Assembly: GCA_938010435.1 (NCBI GenBank)
Contig: CALLUS010000002.1
Location: forward strand, 372,001 to 436,000
Direction: 5' to 3'
DNA length: 64,000 bases
Source of the DNA: an uncultured Rhizobiaceae group bacterium
GTDB lineage: Bacteria > Pseudomonadota > Alphaproteobacteria > Rhizobiales > Rhizobiaceae
The translations under genes were made by a program, and so were the position numbers. This document shows positions 19,900 to 29,479 of the stretch, one piece after another; the first letter of the stretch is position 1, and every line of letters begins with the position of its first letter. Below the pieces are notes generated by a model. The model was not told the DNA's origin. It searched no databases and was given only the letters and a program-made list of their open reading frames with translations.

Positions 19900-21585
19900 C
19901 TAAACATCACGCTCGGCTTTCTGTTCGGCGAGAATTTTTTGAACGGTAGCCAGCAGGTCTTCGCGTTTGACGGTTTGTTGGGCGGGACGGCTTTCGCGCC
20001 ACTCTTTATTGTCGGTGATTTCTTCAGAAAGCTTTGCGCCTTCCACCAAATCTTTCACCTGCACAACGCCTTCTTCGCGTTCCTGCGAGCCCTCAATAAT
20101 GGCGATGGGCGAACCGCGACGGTCAGCATATTGCATTTGCTTACCGAGCTTAGCGTTTGGATTGCCCTGATACATCTCGGCGCGAATGCCGACTGGGTTG
20201 CCTTTTTCATCTTTTGCAGAGCGCAATTCCTGCACCATTTGCTGATAGCCAGCGAGCGCTTCCGTATCGCTATCCATGACGCAAACCACGACAGGTCCAA
20301 GCACATTATCGGTTTCCAACATTTTGAGATTTTTTAGCGCGGTCATGAGACGAGAGACGCCGATGGAAAATCCGGTTGCAGGAATGTCCTGGCCTGTGAA
20401 TCGCTTTACGAGACCATCATAACGACCACCGCCAGCGACAGAACCAAACTGAACAATCTCGCCTTTTTCATTGGGAACTTCATACAAGAGTTCGCATTCA
20501 TATACGGCACCCGTGTAATATTCGAGCCCACGAACACAAGTTGGATCGAATTCCACCTCCCTCCCTAAATATCTAGACGCACTTAAAATTCCGGAAATTT
20601 GCGCTATTTCAGTTACACCTGCTTTGAAGTTAGAATTAATGTTGAAGCTCAACTGTTCCAAAATAAAAGTGGTCTGATTTTGATCCAAACCCGTGGGAAA
20701 GCTTATTATTTCCCCAGACCTTTCAATCGCGTCCTTAAGTTCGGAGTACCTCTGCTCTACTATGGATGATGGTGAAGGAGCCTCAGCAAACGTGTTGAGC
20801 TTCGCAGAAAGAAGTAGAATTTCTATCTGAGAAATTTGTGCCGCGTCTAATCCTGCTCCTTCTGTAAAATCGTCGCTATCATCCTTTCTTCCCTTTCCAA
20901 GAAGCAAACGAACTTGATCCATTCCGAGTCTGTCTAATTTATCGATTGAACGCAGTACCGTTAATCTACGATTCGCATTCTCATCACCTGCTAATCCGAT
21001 TGCTTCCAGTAGACCATCTAGAAGCTTCCGGCTGTTGAATTTCACTCTGAAATCGTAATGGGTCAAACCAAATTGACGCATCGTGTCGGCCATCATCATG
21101 CACATTTCGGCGTCGGCTGATGGGTTTGGGGCACCCACTGTATCTGCGTCGAATTGCATGAATTGGCGGAAGCGGCCGGGGCCGGGTTTTTCGTTGCGAA
21201 ACACATAGCCTGCGCGATAGGTACGATAAGGCGTTTGCAAATCGTTGATGTTTTGCGCGAAGTGACGGGCCAGAGGTGCGGTGAGATCGTAGCGCAGGCT
21301 CATCCATTGTTCGTCATCATCTTGCAGTGAAAACACACCCGCATTCGGGCGGTCAGTGTCCGGCAAGAATTTTCCCAGCGCATCGGTGTATTCAAACATC
21401 GGCGTTTCAACAGGGTCGAAACCGTAACGCTCATACACTTCCTTGATTTTGGCCATCATGGATTCCGTAGCGCGAATGTCGCTGGCCTGACGATCCACAA
21501 ACCCGCGCGGCTGACGGGCTTTCAGCTTTTGCGGCTTCTTTTTCTTCTTTTGTTTTTTGGTCTGGTTGGCTTGCTGGTCGGTCAT
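19900..21585 (-). CDS. hisS: Histidyl-tRNA synthetase, divergent alphaproteobacterial type
   Basis: Charges tRNA-His. Class II motifs: motif 2 [20 protein letters not shown] followed by MQFDADTVG, the His-A motif [12 protein letters not shown] and the His-B motif GGGRYDGL. Motif 2 and the FDADTVG stretch look unlike the E. coli enzyme, consistent with the divergent HisRS group that reads U72/A73 instead of G-1. It is 561 aa, longer than usual, with a Lys-rich N terminus ([11 protein letters not shown]). Residues about 176-335, covering the insertion domain, are encoded by DNA of about 42 % GC against 50-56 % on both sides. It is flanked by RIME-like copies A and B. Confidence 0.95.
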   Translation of the reverse strand: MTDQQANQTKKQKKKKKPQKLKARQPRGFVDRQASDIRATESMMAKIKEVYERYGFDPVETPMFEYTDALGKFLPDTDRPNAGVFSLQDDDEQWMSLRYDLTAPLARHFAQNINDLQTPYRTYRAGYVFRNEKPGPGRFRQFMQFDADTVGAPNPSADAEMCMMMADTMRQFGLTHYDFRVKFNSRKLLDGLLEAIGLAGDENANRRLTVLRSIDKLDRLGMDQVRLLLGKGRKDDSDDFTEGAGLDAAQISQIEILLLSAKLNTFAEAPSPSSIVEQRYSELKDAIERSGEIISFPTGLDQNQTTFILEQLSFNINSNFKAGVTEIAQISGILSASRYLGREVEFDPTCVRGLEYYTGAVYECELLYEVPNEKGEIVQFGSVAGGGRYDGLVKRFTGQDIPATGFSIGVSRLMTALKNLKMLETDNVLGPVVVCVMDSDTEALAGYQQMVQELRSAKDEKGNPVGIRAEMYQGNPNAKLGKQMQYADRRGSPIAIIEGSQEREEGVVQVKDLVEGAKLSEEITDNKEWRESRPAQQTVKREDLLATVQKILAEQKAERDV

Positions 21586-21809
21586 AATAAGTTCTCAAAT
21601 GAAGGCGCGGATGGTCTGGTTCGGGCAATGTGAAAACTTGGCCCGGAACGCAACAGCTCAGTGATAAAAAAGCAAAGAGAGCCTGTTCCCGGTCAAGTGC
21701 CGGGATGTCGATATGCGCAATGATGATGCAGGCTAAAAATCATGATGGGTGTTTAGGACGGGATTGAGTTTTGAGCAAGTGTGATTTTCTATGTTTCGTG
21801 TTGTTGGCT

Positions 21810-21937
21810 CTCTCCCCTTGAGGGAGAGATGCGTGAGCGAAGCGAGGGCAGAGAGGGGTATCTGCAAATATGTTGGCGCGCGAAACGCGCTACCCCTCTC
21901 TGTCTGTTTCACAGACATCTCTCCCGCAAGGGGAGAG
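21810..21937. repeat. RIME-like 128-bp palindromic repeat, copy B
   Basis: Second copy of the same element, 225 bases upstream of the hisS start. The left arm begins CTCTCCCCTTGAGGGAGAG and ends GCAGAGAGGGGTA; the right arm is its inverse, TACCCCTCTCTGTC through CTCTCCCGCAAGGGGAGAG. The centre carries ATCTGCAAATA and GCGCGCGAAACGCGC. A reading frame on each strand runs through it, which is a by-product of the repeat. The remaining sequence of this 406-base intergenic stretch (21586-21809 and 21938-21991) shows no gene; it must hold the hisS and transporter promoters. Confidence 0.85.
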
Positions 21938-21991
21938 AAACACCCCATCATTTACATCTCGACAAATTGTTACAAACACCATGAAGTACGT

Positions 21992-22873
21992 GTGCTAAGG
22001 ATATCTAATTCTTCATGTGGACGTTTTCCTTTGCGCCTCTTTCTTCTCACCACCCTCACCATGATCGCCTTTGCGGCCAATTCAGTCTTCGCACGTCTTG
22101 GGCTTTCTGATGGCGGGACGGCAGCTTCTGAATTCACTTTGGTGCGATTGTTGTCCGGCGCCTTTGTGCTGGCTCTTTTGGTTTTGCCCCGTAGTGGAAT
22201 TGTTCCGGCAGTTCGCCAGCACGGTAACATTGTGTCGGCATTTATGTTGTTTGCCTACGCGGCGGGATTTTCATTCGCCTATTTACATCTGGACACGGGC
22301 ACAGGCGCTTTGATCCTGTTTGCGTGTGTACAAGCCACGATGATTGGATGGAGCATTGCCACAGGCCACAAACCCGCATCATTGGAATGGGCCGGGTTGG
22401 TCGTCGCCTTTGGGGCATTTATCTGGCTGGTGTCGCCCGGACTTTCAGCTCCTGATCCGTTCAGCGCATTTTTAATGGCCATCGCTGGCATTGCATGGGG
22501 CATTTATTCCCTGCGCGGGCGTGGCATGATGGACCCACTTTCTGCAACGGCCGGTAATTTCATCATTTCCGTCCCATTGGCTTGTGTTTTGTTTCTGGCT
22601 TTCTCGTCTTGGTCATTTTCGACATTCGGCGTGATAATGGCAGTTGCTTCGGGGGCAATCACCTCTGCTTTAGGATATGCGCTTTGGTATTGGTGTTTGC
22701 CACAACTCACGGCAACGCGCGCATCGATTGTTCAGCTCACAGTCCCTGCAATTGCCACACTAGGCGGCATCGCGTTTTCGGGCGAAGTGCTCACTTTGCG
22801 GCTTGGTCTTTCTTGCGCGCTAATCTTGGGCGGTGTGGCCATCGCCATATTAGCAAAGCAAAAAACGAATTAA
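21992..22873 (+). CDS. EamA/DMT-family transporter
   Basis: Ten-helix inner-membrane transporter of the drug/metabolite superfamily, about 293 aa. Two EamA repeats are visible, with helix 1 starting at LRLFLLTTLTMIAFAANSV. Substrate unknown. The start is uncertain: the frame is open from 21791 through repeat copy B, but those residues are artefacts. The GTG at 21992 gives a short cytosolic lead before helix 1; TTG 22031 and ATG 22061 are alternatives. It overlaps the stop of the convergent tag by 4 bases. Confidence 0.78.
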   Translation: MLRISNSSCGRFPLRLFLLTTLTMIAFAANSVFARLGLSDGGTAASEFTLVRLLSGAFVLALLVLPRSGIVPAVRQHGNIVSAFMLFAYAAGFSFAYLHLDTGTGALILFACVQATMIGWSIATGHKPASLEWAGLVVAFGAFIWLVSPGLSAPDPFSAFLMAIAGIAWGIYSLRGRGMMDPLSATAGNFIISVPLACVLFLAFSSWSFSTFGVIMAVASGAITSALGYALWYWCLPQLTATRASIVQLTVPAIATLGGIAFSGEVLTLRLGLSCALILGGVAIAILAKQKTN

Positions 22874-23517
22874 GGGCGTTTGAATGCCCCGCGCGCTTTT
22901 TCAACTTGTTCTCGATGGGCGCAGCCTTCAATGTGGTCATTGACGATGCCCATGGCCTGCATAAACGCGTAACATGTGGTTGGCCCCACAAAACTCCAGC
23001 CACGTTTTTTCAACTCTTTTGACATGCGGGTGGAAATATCAGTGAAGCCCAGGCTCATCAGTGTGTCGTGATCTAGTTTCTTCGGACGTTCAGCGGCTGT
23101 TGGTTCAAAACTCCAAAACCACTTTCCAAGAGACCCCTCTTGTTCCACCATTTCAATGGCGCGTTTGGCGTTGTTGATGGTGGATGTGATTTTTCCCCGA
23201 TGGCGAATAATGCCAGCATCGTTCACGAGGCGCTCTATATCGTCGTCGCCAAATTTTGCGACCTTGTGAAAATCAAAACCTGCGAACCCTGCGCGAAAGT
23301 TTTCGCGTTTGCGCAAAATGGTCAGCCACGATAGGCCGGATTGGAACCCTTCGAGACAAATTTTCTCAAACAGGGTGATATCATTGTCCTGCGGCATGCC
23401 CCATTCGTTGTCGTGATAAATGCGGTAATCACCTTTTTCATCGTGCCAAGGGCAACGCAGAACACCGTCCTCCCCCAATAACAATCCGTCTTTTCGTTTT
23501 TGTGGAGCGTCGGCCAT
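22870..23517 (-). CDS. tag: DNA-3-methyladenine glycosylase I
   Basis: Base-excision repair enzyme removing 3-methyladenine, 215 aa. Zinc-site residues are visible as RCPWHD near the N terminus and HIEGCAH near the C terminus. The conserved YHDNEWG and the helix-hairpin-helix-region YAFMQAMGIVNDH are present. ATG 23517 gives MADAPQKRKDG; an upstream start at 23580 would add 21 residues with no family support. It converges with the EamA gene. Confidence 0.93.
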   Translation of the reverse strand: MADAPQKRKDGLLLGEDGVLRCPWHDEKGDYRIYHDNEWGMPQDNDITLFEKICLEGFQSGLSWLTILRKRENFRAGFAGFDFHKVAKFGDDDIERLVNDAGIIRHRGKITSTINNAKRAIEMVEQEGSLGKWFWSFEPTAAERPKKLDHDTLMSLGFTDISTRMSKELKKRGWSFVGPTTCYAFMQAMGIVNDHIEGCAHREQVEKARGAFKRP

Positions 23518-23757
23518 TGATGATGTTTCCAGCTGTTCAATTGGAACAAAACATGCACAAACAATGGGTACAGTCAACACAACACTTTCTTAACCAACGC
23601 ATTTAACCCCCAGTTTACCAAGGCGAAAGGTAAACAGAGCATTTATGCATTCAAGACGATTTGATTCACTTTTCGGTTTCTCCTTACAGGCAAAGTCATT
23701 CCCAAGACCCGTATCGCGGGTTTTTGTTATGTGACGAGCAAGTAAGTGAGTACGTCT

Positions 23758-24549
23758 ATGCAAGTTTTTCTAAAAGCCGTTGCCGTTGCTGCAACATTTG
23801 GTTTGGTAACAACCATGGCGATGGAGTCAGCCAGCGCAGGAGGCCGCTATACCGCACCGCCAGCTGTGGCATTAAGCCCTGATTTGGCATCACCGTGGAC
23901 GTTGCAGTTGCAGCCCCGTAAAGCAAGTCGTGCCGAACGCCGCAGGGCGCAACGCCCTACCCGTTTAAAGCGCCAAAAAACCTACAGATACCAGCCCGTG
24001 AAAGTGAAGCGCAAAGCGCGTGTTGCACATACAGGCAGTGTTGCAACACTTCAGCGTCGCACCACGAACAGCGGCTCGATCCAAAACATCAAAGATCCCA
24101 ACCTGTTACCAACCACAGTCAGCTACAATGGCAGTGCAAAAGCTGGTGAGATCATCGTCAACACAATCGAACGCCGTTTGTATCTCGTTCTTCCGGGCCG
24201 CAAAGCCCGCCGTTACGCTATTGGCGTTGGCAAGCCGGGATTTGAATGGGCCGGATCACATAGAGTCACCCGCAAAGCGGTATGGCCTTCATGGACACCA
24301 CCGAAAGAAATGATTGTACGTGAACGCAAAAAAGGGCGCGAACTGCCAGCCTTTATGCCAGGGGGGCAAGGCAACCCTATGGGTGCCCGCGCATTGTATC
24401 TCGGTTCAACAATCTATCGCATTCACGGCACCAACCAAGCTTGGAGCATCGGCAAGGCAGTCTCTTCAGGTTGCATTCGCATGCTGAATGAAGACGTGAT
24501 GGATTTGTATGAACGTGTGCCAGTGGGTGCACGTGTGCGTGTGATCTAG
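23758..24549 (+). CDS. L,D-transpeptidase, YkuD family
   Basis: Periplasmic peptidoglycan cross-linking or lipoprotein-anchoring enzyme, about 263 aa. A signal peptide (MQVFLKAVAVAATFG, cleavage after SASA) is followed by an Arg/Lys-rich linker (about residues 55-90) and a YkuD domain from about 120. The catalytic motif is HGTNQAWSIGKAVSSGCIRM, Cys near 239. ATG 23758 is preferred for the signal peptide; GTG 23746 adds four residues. A small stem-loop (ACCCG/CGGGT) followed by TTTTT precedes the gene at 23707-23725, in its leader. Two terminator hairpins follow the gene. Confidence 0.9.
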   Translation: MQVFLKAVAVAATFGLVTTMAMESASAGGRYTAPPAVALSPDLASPWTLQLQPRKASRAERRRAQRPTRLKRQKTYRYQPVKVKRKARVAHTGSVATLQRRTTNSGSIQNIKDPNLLPTTVSYNGSAKAGEIIVNTIERRLYLVLPGRKARRYAIGVGKPGFEWAGSHRVTRKAVWPSWTPPKEMIVRERKKGRELPAFMPGGQGNPMGARALYLGSTIYRIHGTNQAWSIGKAVSSGCIRMLNEDVMDLYERVPVGARVRVI

Positions 24550-24569
24550 GCGAATCAAAGAAACACTAC

Positions 24570-24606
24570 AAAAGGCTGGAATTCGAAATTTTGCAGCCTT
24601 TTGCTT
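24570..24606 (+). terminator. Terminator of the L,D-transpeptidase gene
   Basis: AAAAGGCTG and CAGCCTTTT form a 9-bp stem around a 15-base loop, ending in TTTTGCTT, 21 bases after the stop codon. Confidence 0.72.
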
Positions 24607-24793
24607 AAATAACTGAAGAAAACAGTCACATTCCTGCAACAGTGTTGCAAAGATGTGGCAAAAATCGGTCAAATGCATACGATTTTAGAAATGTGTGTTT
24701 TTTGTGTAATCGACAGGTTTTCACCAAACTGGAATAGATAGCGGACGGATTAAGTCTATCTTGATAGCACCGACGGAATACTCCGGGGAAACT

Positions 24794-24831
24794 AAAAGGG
24801 TTCTGACCAATTTGGGACAGAACCCTTTTTT
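24794..24831. terminator. Strong bidirectional terminator
   Basis: AAAAGGGTTCTG and CAGAACCCTTTT form a perfect 12-bp stem with a 12-base loop, ending in a TTTTTT run on the plus strand. On the minus strand it follows the glcF stop at 24843 by 11 bases and is backed by TTTTAGT, so it ends glcDEF. It may also end an unannotated plus-strand transcript from the preceding 190 bases. Confidence 0.85.
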
Positions 24832-24842
24832 CGTTCTTATAC

Positions 24843-26171
24843 CTATTCGGCAGCTTGAATTTGAAAATGTCCCTCAAGCTCTTCCGGCATGTCGCCGCCA
24901 TGTGCCCAGTTTAACAATTTCACCGTGTGAACAACAGGAATCCCGGTCCCACTCGCAATCTGTGTCAGGCATCCAATGTTTCCCGCAGCAATCACATCCG
25001 GCTTGGTGCTTTCTATGTTGGACACCTTACGGCCCCTCAACTCGCCCGCAATTTCCGACTGCAAAATGTTGTATGTCCCTGCAGACCCGCAACACAGGTG
25101 GCTTTCGGGTGCCTCTTTCACGTCAAACCCTGCCCTTTTGAGCAAGTCTTTCGGCGCGGTTTTGATTTTTTGCCCATGCTGTAACGAACATGCTGCGTGA
25201 TAGGTCACCGCGAGAGGTGCCGGTGCTTCCGTCTTAGGCAATTCAAGTGTCGTTAGATACTCGCTGACATCTTTGGCCAGTTCTGAGGCTTTTGCCGCTT
25301 TTTCTGCGTATTGCGCATCATTGCGCAACATATAGCCGTAGTCTTTGATAGTTGTGCCACACCCCGATGTGGTGATGACAATTGCATCTAAACCGCCGTT
25401 TTCGATCTCGCGTGTCCACACATCGACCATGTGTTTTGCCGCATCATGGGCCTGATGTTCTTTGCCCATGTGGTGAACAAGCGAGCCGCAGCACGCTTCG
25501 CCTTGGGGCAAAACAACTTCAACACCGATACGATTGAACAGTTCGATTGTTGCCTTGTTGATTCCCGCATCGAGCGCTGGTTGAGCGCAACCTGTTAGAA
25601 GTGCGACACGGCCGCGTTTGGTTTTTTCTGCAGCAAATACTCCCGGTGTAGTGTGTTTTGTATCACCAGACACTTTCGAAGGTGCCAGTCGCAACATTGC
25701 CGCAACGGGTTTTAGCGGGCCAATAGCATTGAAGATTGGTGCAAATGGTTTGCCGAGTTTTGACAGCTTCGTCGCAGCAACAAAACGCCCGCGATATGGC
25801 AGCACTTTGGTCAGCATATTACGCGTCAGTCTGTTGATGAGCGGGCGCTTATAGGTCTTTTCAATATGCACGCGGGCATGATCTACCAAATGCATATAAT
25901 GCACGCCTGAAGGACACGTGGTCATGCACGACAAACAAGACAAGCAACGGTCTATGTGCTTTGTCACTTTTTCATCAGCCGGGCGGTCATTTTCCAACAT
26001 ATCCTTGATGAGATAAATCCGGCCGCGCGGAGAATCCAACTCATTGCCAAGCAAAATATATGTGGGGCAAGTGGCTGTGCAGAATCCACAGTGAACACAA
26101 TTGCGCAAAATCTTCTCAGATTCCGCGACACCAGCGTCCGCGAGTTGGGCAAGGGAGAAATTGGTTTGCAT
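24843..26171 (-). CDS. glcF: Glycolate oxidase iron-sulfur subunit
   Basis: Membrane-associated electron-transfer subunit of glycolate oxidase, 442 aa. Two 4Fe-4S cluster motifs, CVHCGFCTATCP and CLSCLSCMTTCP, lie near residues 25-90. Two CCG-type domains follow (GEACCGSLVHH and SHLCCGSAGTYN). It is one base downstream of glcE, and is the last gene of glcDEF, ending at a strong terminator. Confidence 0.95.
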   Translation of the reverse strand: MQTNFSLAQLADAGVAESEKILRNCVHCGFCTATCPTYILLGNELDSPRGRIYLIKDMLENDRPADEKVTKHIDRCLSCLSCMTTCPSGVHYMHLVDHARVHIEKTYKRPLINRLTRNMLTKVLPYRGRFVAATKLSKLGKPFAPIFNAIGPLKPVAAMLRLAPSKVSGDTKHTTPGVFAAEKTKRGRVALLTGCAQPALDAGINKATIELFNRIGVEVVLPQGEACCGSLVHHMGKEHQAHDAAKHMVDVWTREIENGGLDAIVITTSGCGTTIKDYGYMLRNDAQYAEKAAKASELAKDVSEYLTTLELPKTEAPAPLAVTYHAACSLQHGQKIKTAPKDLLKRAGFDVKEAPESHLCCGSAGTYNILQSEIAGELRGRKVSNIESTKPDVIAAGNIGCLTQIASGTGIPVVHTVKLLNWAHGGDMPEELEGHFQIQAAE

Positions 26172-26172
26172 A

Positions 26173-27372
26173 TCAGAACTCCACCATACGGCCCGGGTTC
26201 AACACCCCATTGGGGTCAAAATTTTCACGATAGCGTTTGCTTAACGCCGTCAGCGCAGGCGCTTGAGGCTGAAAAACAGAAACGGACTGGCGAGTTACTG
26301 CATCAGCACGGATAAGCGTTGCGTGCCCGCCGCCATTGGCCTCAACAACAGCTCTAACCATATCCGCATAGGCCGTTTCTTCGTTCACCTGCAGCCAAAT
26401 CAAACCGCCTTGCCAATCATAAAAAGCATCAGCAGTGATTGCAGCTTTGATGGCGTCGACAATGCGATAGCCCTTTGATGGTGTACACGAAATGCGCCAA
26501 ACAGGTGAAGTTTCACCCGCAAACGGCAAACAATCGCGCACCGCCCACCACTGAGCTTTCGACGTGTGTTCATCCAGCCGTTCATGGGTTCCAAAATCCG
26601 CCAACAATTTGCCAAGTGCTTCAATGCGATATTCCACAGACGGAGCGAACCCTTCAAGCCGCAAGAGCGTCGCCGCAGTTCCATTAGCAAGGTTGGCGGG
26701 CAAATGGGCTGCGCCTGAAATTTCTGCACTAGACCCCATAGCAAGCGCCATTGCTTCGGTGGCCTGAGCATCGCTTAAACCGTAAATTGACAACGTCTGT
26801 TCGGTTTCGGCTTTTGGGAGAATTTTTACGATGATGTCGGTCAGAACCGTTAATGTTCCGTATGAACCGGTCACACCTTTTGCAAGGTCATAACCTGTTA
26901 CGTTTTTGACGACACGGCCACCGGATTTGAACACTTCACCACGACCGGAAACGGCAGTGATGCCCAGAATATGATCGCGCACAGAACCGTATTTCAAGCG
27001 GCGTGGACCACAAATATTTGTATTTACCAAACCGCCCAGAGTGCCAAAACCTACAGCACCACCTAACATGGTTCCAAGGTCCACAGGTTCAAACTGGAGT
27101 TCCTGATTGTGCTTTTCAAGCAGTTCATAGATTTCAGAAAGCGGCGTTCCAGCTTTTGCGGAAAGGACAAGTTCTTCCGGTTCAAACAATGTCACACCGG
27201 TGAGGCTTGACATATCTAACGTGTGTGCCGTTTGGGTTGGACGACCAAGCGCACGTTTGCTGCCGTGTCCGATCACTTCCAGAGGAACTTCTTCTGCTGC
27301 TGCCCATTTTATAGCGGCCAGAACGTCTTCGTTTGCCTTCGGGTGAAGGTCCGCTTCCATAACGTCACTCAT
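26173..27372 (-). CDS. glcE: Glycolate oxidase FAD-binding subunit
   Basis: FAD-binding subunit of glycolate oxidase, 399 aa. The PCMH-type FAD domain shows LGTMLGGAVGFGTLGGLVNT and the later SGGRVVKNVTGYDLAKG. It ends with the family C-terminal FDPNGVLNPGRM. The ATG at 27372 is 2 bases past the glcD stop, with GAGG upstream, so translation is coupled in a glcD-glcE-glcF operon. Confidence 0.94.
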   Translation of the reverse strand: MSDVMEADLHPKANEDVLAAIKWAAAEEVPLEVIGHGSKRALGRPTQTAHTLDMSSLTGVTLFEPEELVLSAKAGTPLSEIYELLEKHNQELQFEPVDLGTMLGGAVGFGTLGGLVNTNICGPRRLKYGSVRDHILGITAVSGRGEVFKSGGRVVKNVTGYDLAKGVTGSYGTLTVLTDIIVKILPKAETEQTLSIYGLSDAQATEAMALAMGSSAEISGAAHLPANLANGTAATLLRLEGFAPSVEYRIEALGKLLADFGTHERLDEHTSKAQWWAVRDCLPFAGETSPVWRISCTPSKGYRIVDAIKAAITADAFYDWQGGLIWLQVNEETAYADMVRAVVEANGGGHATLIRADAVTRQSVSVFQPQAPALTALSKRYRENFDPNGVLNPGRMVEF

Positions 27373-27374
27373 GC

Positions 27375-28871
27375 TCAGAACCTCGGCAAATCAGGAAACG
27401 GCACATTGCCTTTGTGAACATGCATCCGGCCAAGTTCTGCGCACCGGTGGAGTTGCGGGAACACTTTTCCGGGATTCAATAACTGATCAGGGTCAAACGC
27501 ACATTTAACCCGCTGTTGCTGCTTCAGATCATCTTCAGTGAACATTTCAGGCATGAGATCACGTTTTTCCACACCAACACCGTGTTCACCAGTCAATACG
27601 CCACCCACTTCGACACAAAGACGCAGGATATCCGCACCAAATTCCTCTGTTTTTTCCAACTCACCCGGCACATTCGCATCATACAAAATAAGCGGATGAA
27701 GGTTCCCGTCACCAGCATGAAAGACATTTGCCACGCGCAGGTTGTAATGGTCTGACAGTTCCCGCATCCGTGCCAAAACTGTTGGCAATTCTTTGCGCGG
27801 TATAGTTCCGTCCATGCAATAATAATCCGGCGAGATACGCCCCACGGCTGGGAATGCCGCTTTGCGACCTGCCCAAAAATTATTGCGTTCATCTTCATTG
27901 TTGGAAATTCGAAGAGTGGATGATTTGTTTTTCTTCGCGATCTCTTCAACCCGCTCGATCAAATAATCAACTTCGGCTTCCGGCCCATCAAGTTCCACAA
28001 TTAACAAAGCTTCCACATCCAACGGATAACCCGCATGCACAAAATCTTCAGCCGCATGAATGGCCGGACGGTCCATCATTTCCATTCCACCTGGAATAAT
28101 GCCGTCTGAAATAATGTCAGCGACACATTGGCCGCCATCTTCAGACGTTGGAAAACCAACCAACAAAGCGCGCGCTGTTTCCGGTTTTTGTAAAATACGA
28201 ACGGTCACTTCCGTAACCACCCCTAGCAACCCCTCCGAGCCTGTGATCACTCCCAGAAGGTCATAACCATCTGCTTCGAGATGTTTGCCGCCCAAGCGAA
28301 TAATTTCGCCTTCGATTGTCACCATTTCAATGCCAAGAACATTGTTGGCTGTCAGGCCGTATTTCAGACAATGTACGCCACCGGAATTTTCAGCCACATT
28401 GCCACCAATCGAGCATGCGATTTGCGATGACGGGTCGGGGGCATAATAAAACCCTTCACGAGCCACAGCGTGGGTTATGCCGAGATTGGTCACACCCGGT
28501 TGTACCACAGCGCAACGGTTGGGGTAATCGATATCAAGAACACGGCTGAAGCGGGACATCACAAGTAAAACCGCATCTTCTAACGGCAGCGCGCCGCCAG
28601 ACAGCGATGTGCCAGACCCACGCGGCACAACTTTGATACCATTGTCACTGCAGTATTTCAAAACTTCGGCCACCTGAGCCACTGTTTCCGGCAACACAAC
28701 GATAAACGGCAAGGCTTTGTAGGCGGTCAGACCATCGGATTCGAAAACCCGCATTTCGTGCTCATCAGACACCACACCTTCACCCGGGACGATAGACTGC
28801 AACGCCGACACAATTTGCGAACGACGCGACATCACCTCTTGGTCTAATGCAGGCATTAAAAGTCCGGACAT
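27375..28871 (-). CDS. glcD: Glycolate oxidase subunit GlcD
   Basis: FAD-linked oxidase converting glycolate (and often D-lactate) to glyoxylate, 498 aa. FAD-domain motifs include PRGSGTSLSGGALP and GGNVAENSGGVHCLKYG. The C-terminal FAD_oxidase_C domain has HAGDGNLHP and LTGEHGVGVEK. ATG 28871 follows GGGAG by 8 bases; an upstream ATG at 28886 lies before that ribosome-binding site and is unlikely. First gene of glcDEF. A 6-bp dyad sits 18 bases upstream. Confidence 0.95.
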   Translation of the reverse strand: MSGLLMPALDQEVMSRRSQIVSALQSIVPGEGVVSDEHEMRVFESDGLTAYKALPFIVVLPETVAQVAEVLKYCSDNGIKVVPRGSGTSLSGGALPLEDAVLLVMSRFSRVLDIDYPNRCAVVQPGVTNLGITHAVAREGFYYAPDPSSQIACSIGGNVAENSGGVHCLKYGLTANNVLGIEMVTIEGEIIRLGGKHLEADGYDLLGVITGSEGLLGVVTEVTVRILQKPETARALLVGFPTSEDGGQCVADIISDGIIPGGMEMMDRPAIHAAEDFVHAGYPLDVEALLIVELDGPEAEVDYLIERVEEIAKKNKSSTLRISNNEDERNNFWAGRKAAFPAVGRISPDYYCMDGTIPRKELPTVLARMRELSDHYNLRVANVFHAGDGNLHPLILYDANVPGELEKTEEFGADILRLCVEVGGVLTGEHGVGVEKRDLMPEMFTEDDLKQQQRVKCAFDPDQLLNPGKVFPQLHRCAELGRMHVHKGNVPFPDLPRF

Positions 28872-28888
28872 CAACACAACTCCCAATG

Positions 28889-28906
28889 TAAAGTTCAGGT
28901 ACTTTA
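28889..28906. promoter_or_regulatory. Candidate operator upstream of glcD
   Basis: TAAAGT and ACTTTA are perfect 6-bp arms around TCAGGT, 18 bases upstream of the glcD start. Position fits an operator for a GntR-type regulator such as GlcC, but no regulator gene is adjacent and the assignment is a guess. Confidence 0.3.
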
Positions 28907-29086
28907 ACAGGGTGGTGAGCGATCGGCTATGGGTTTAAATACGGACACGGGTGCGTGCGACGATAGGGCATAGATGACGCAATCCGATTAAGTTTGTCAC
29001 TCCACATATTCGCACATGCGACATTCTTTAGGAATTGAGTTAGTTTATCAGATAGTTGGAATTGTAAATTAAATGTGACGATTTAA

Positions 29087-29479
29087 ATGTCTCATAATCG
29101 CACGATTTTGAAGTTGTTGCCGCTCGTTCTTGTTGCCACTTTAGCAGCGCTGGCTGAACCCATTGGTTCAGGCTTCACAATCGATTTTCAGTCTTGTGAA
29201 TTCATACCGACTTCGGCTCAATTTGCAGCCACGTTCTACAATGCTAAGCACATCATCGGATACGGAACCATTTGCTTGATAGCGCTATTCACTCTTGGAG
29301 GCCGAAACATCTGGCTACCAATTGTCGGTGTGTTCATCTTCTCAATCGCCATAGAATATTTACAGAGCTTCTTTGCAACAGGACATTGCCGCGCGTGGGA
29401 CCTGTTACCGAATATGATCGGCATTGGTCTCGCAGTTGTCATCTTTTTGGTTATTCGCAACCTTGTGCCGAAAAAATGA
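29087..29479 (+). CDS. VanZ-like family membrane protein
   Basis: Predicted membrane protein of 130 aa with about four hydrophobic segments (near residues 7-25, 55-72, 75-92 and 110-126). The VanZ-like pattern is present: HIIGYGTICLIAL, then EYLQSFFATGHCRAWDLLPN. VanZ-like proteins have been linked to glycopeptide resistance and cell-surface modification, but the family is broad and function here is unknown. It lies divergent from glcD, and is not clearly linked to the hydroxy-acid genes. Confidence 0.72.
   Translation: MSHNRTILKLLPLVLVATLAALAEPIGSGFTIDFQSCEFIPTSAQFAATFYNAKHIIGYGTICLIALFTLGGRNIWLPIVGVFIFSIAIEYLQSFFATGHCRAWDLLPNMIGIGLAVVIFLVIRNLVPKK

Noticed and set aside
21791-21991. N-terminal extension of the EamA transporter (frame open to 21791)
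   Set aside because: The residues translate RIME-like copy B and lack the family's helix 1; the repeat explains the open frame.
23707-23725. ACCCG-TATCG-CGGGT-TTTT as terminator or riboswitch before the L,D-transpeptidase
   Set aside because: Only five base pairs, and no larger conserved structure seen; mentioned in the gene entry only.
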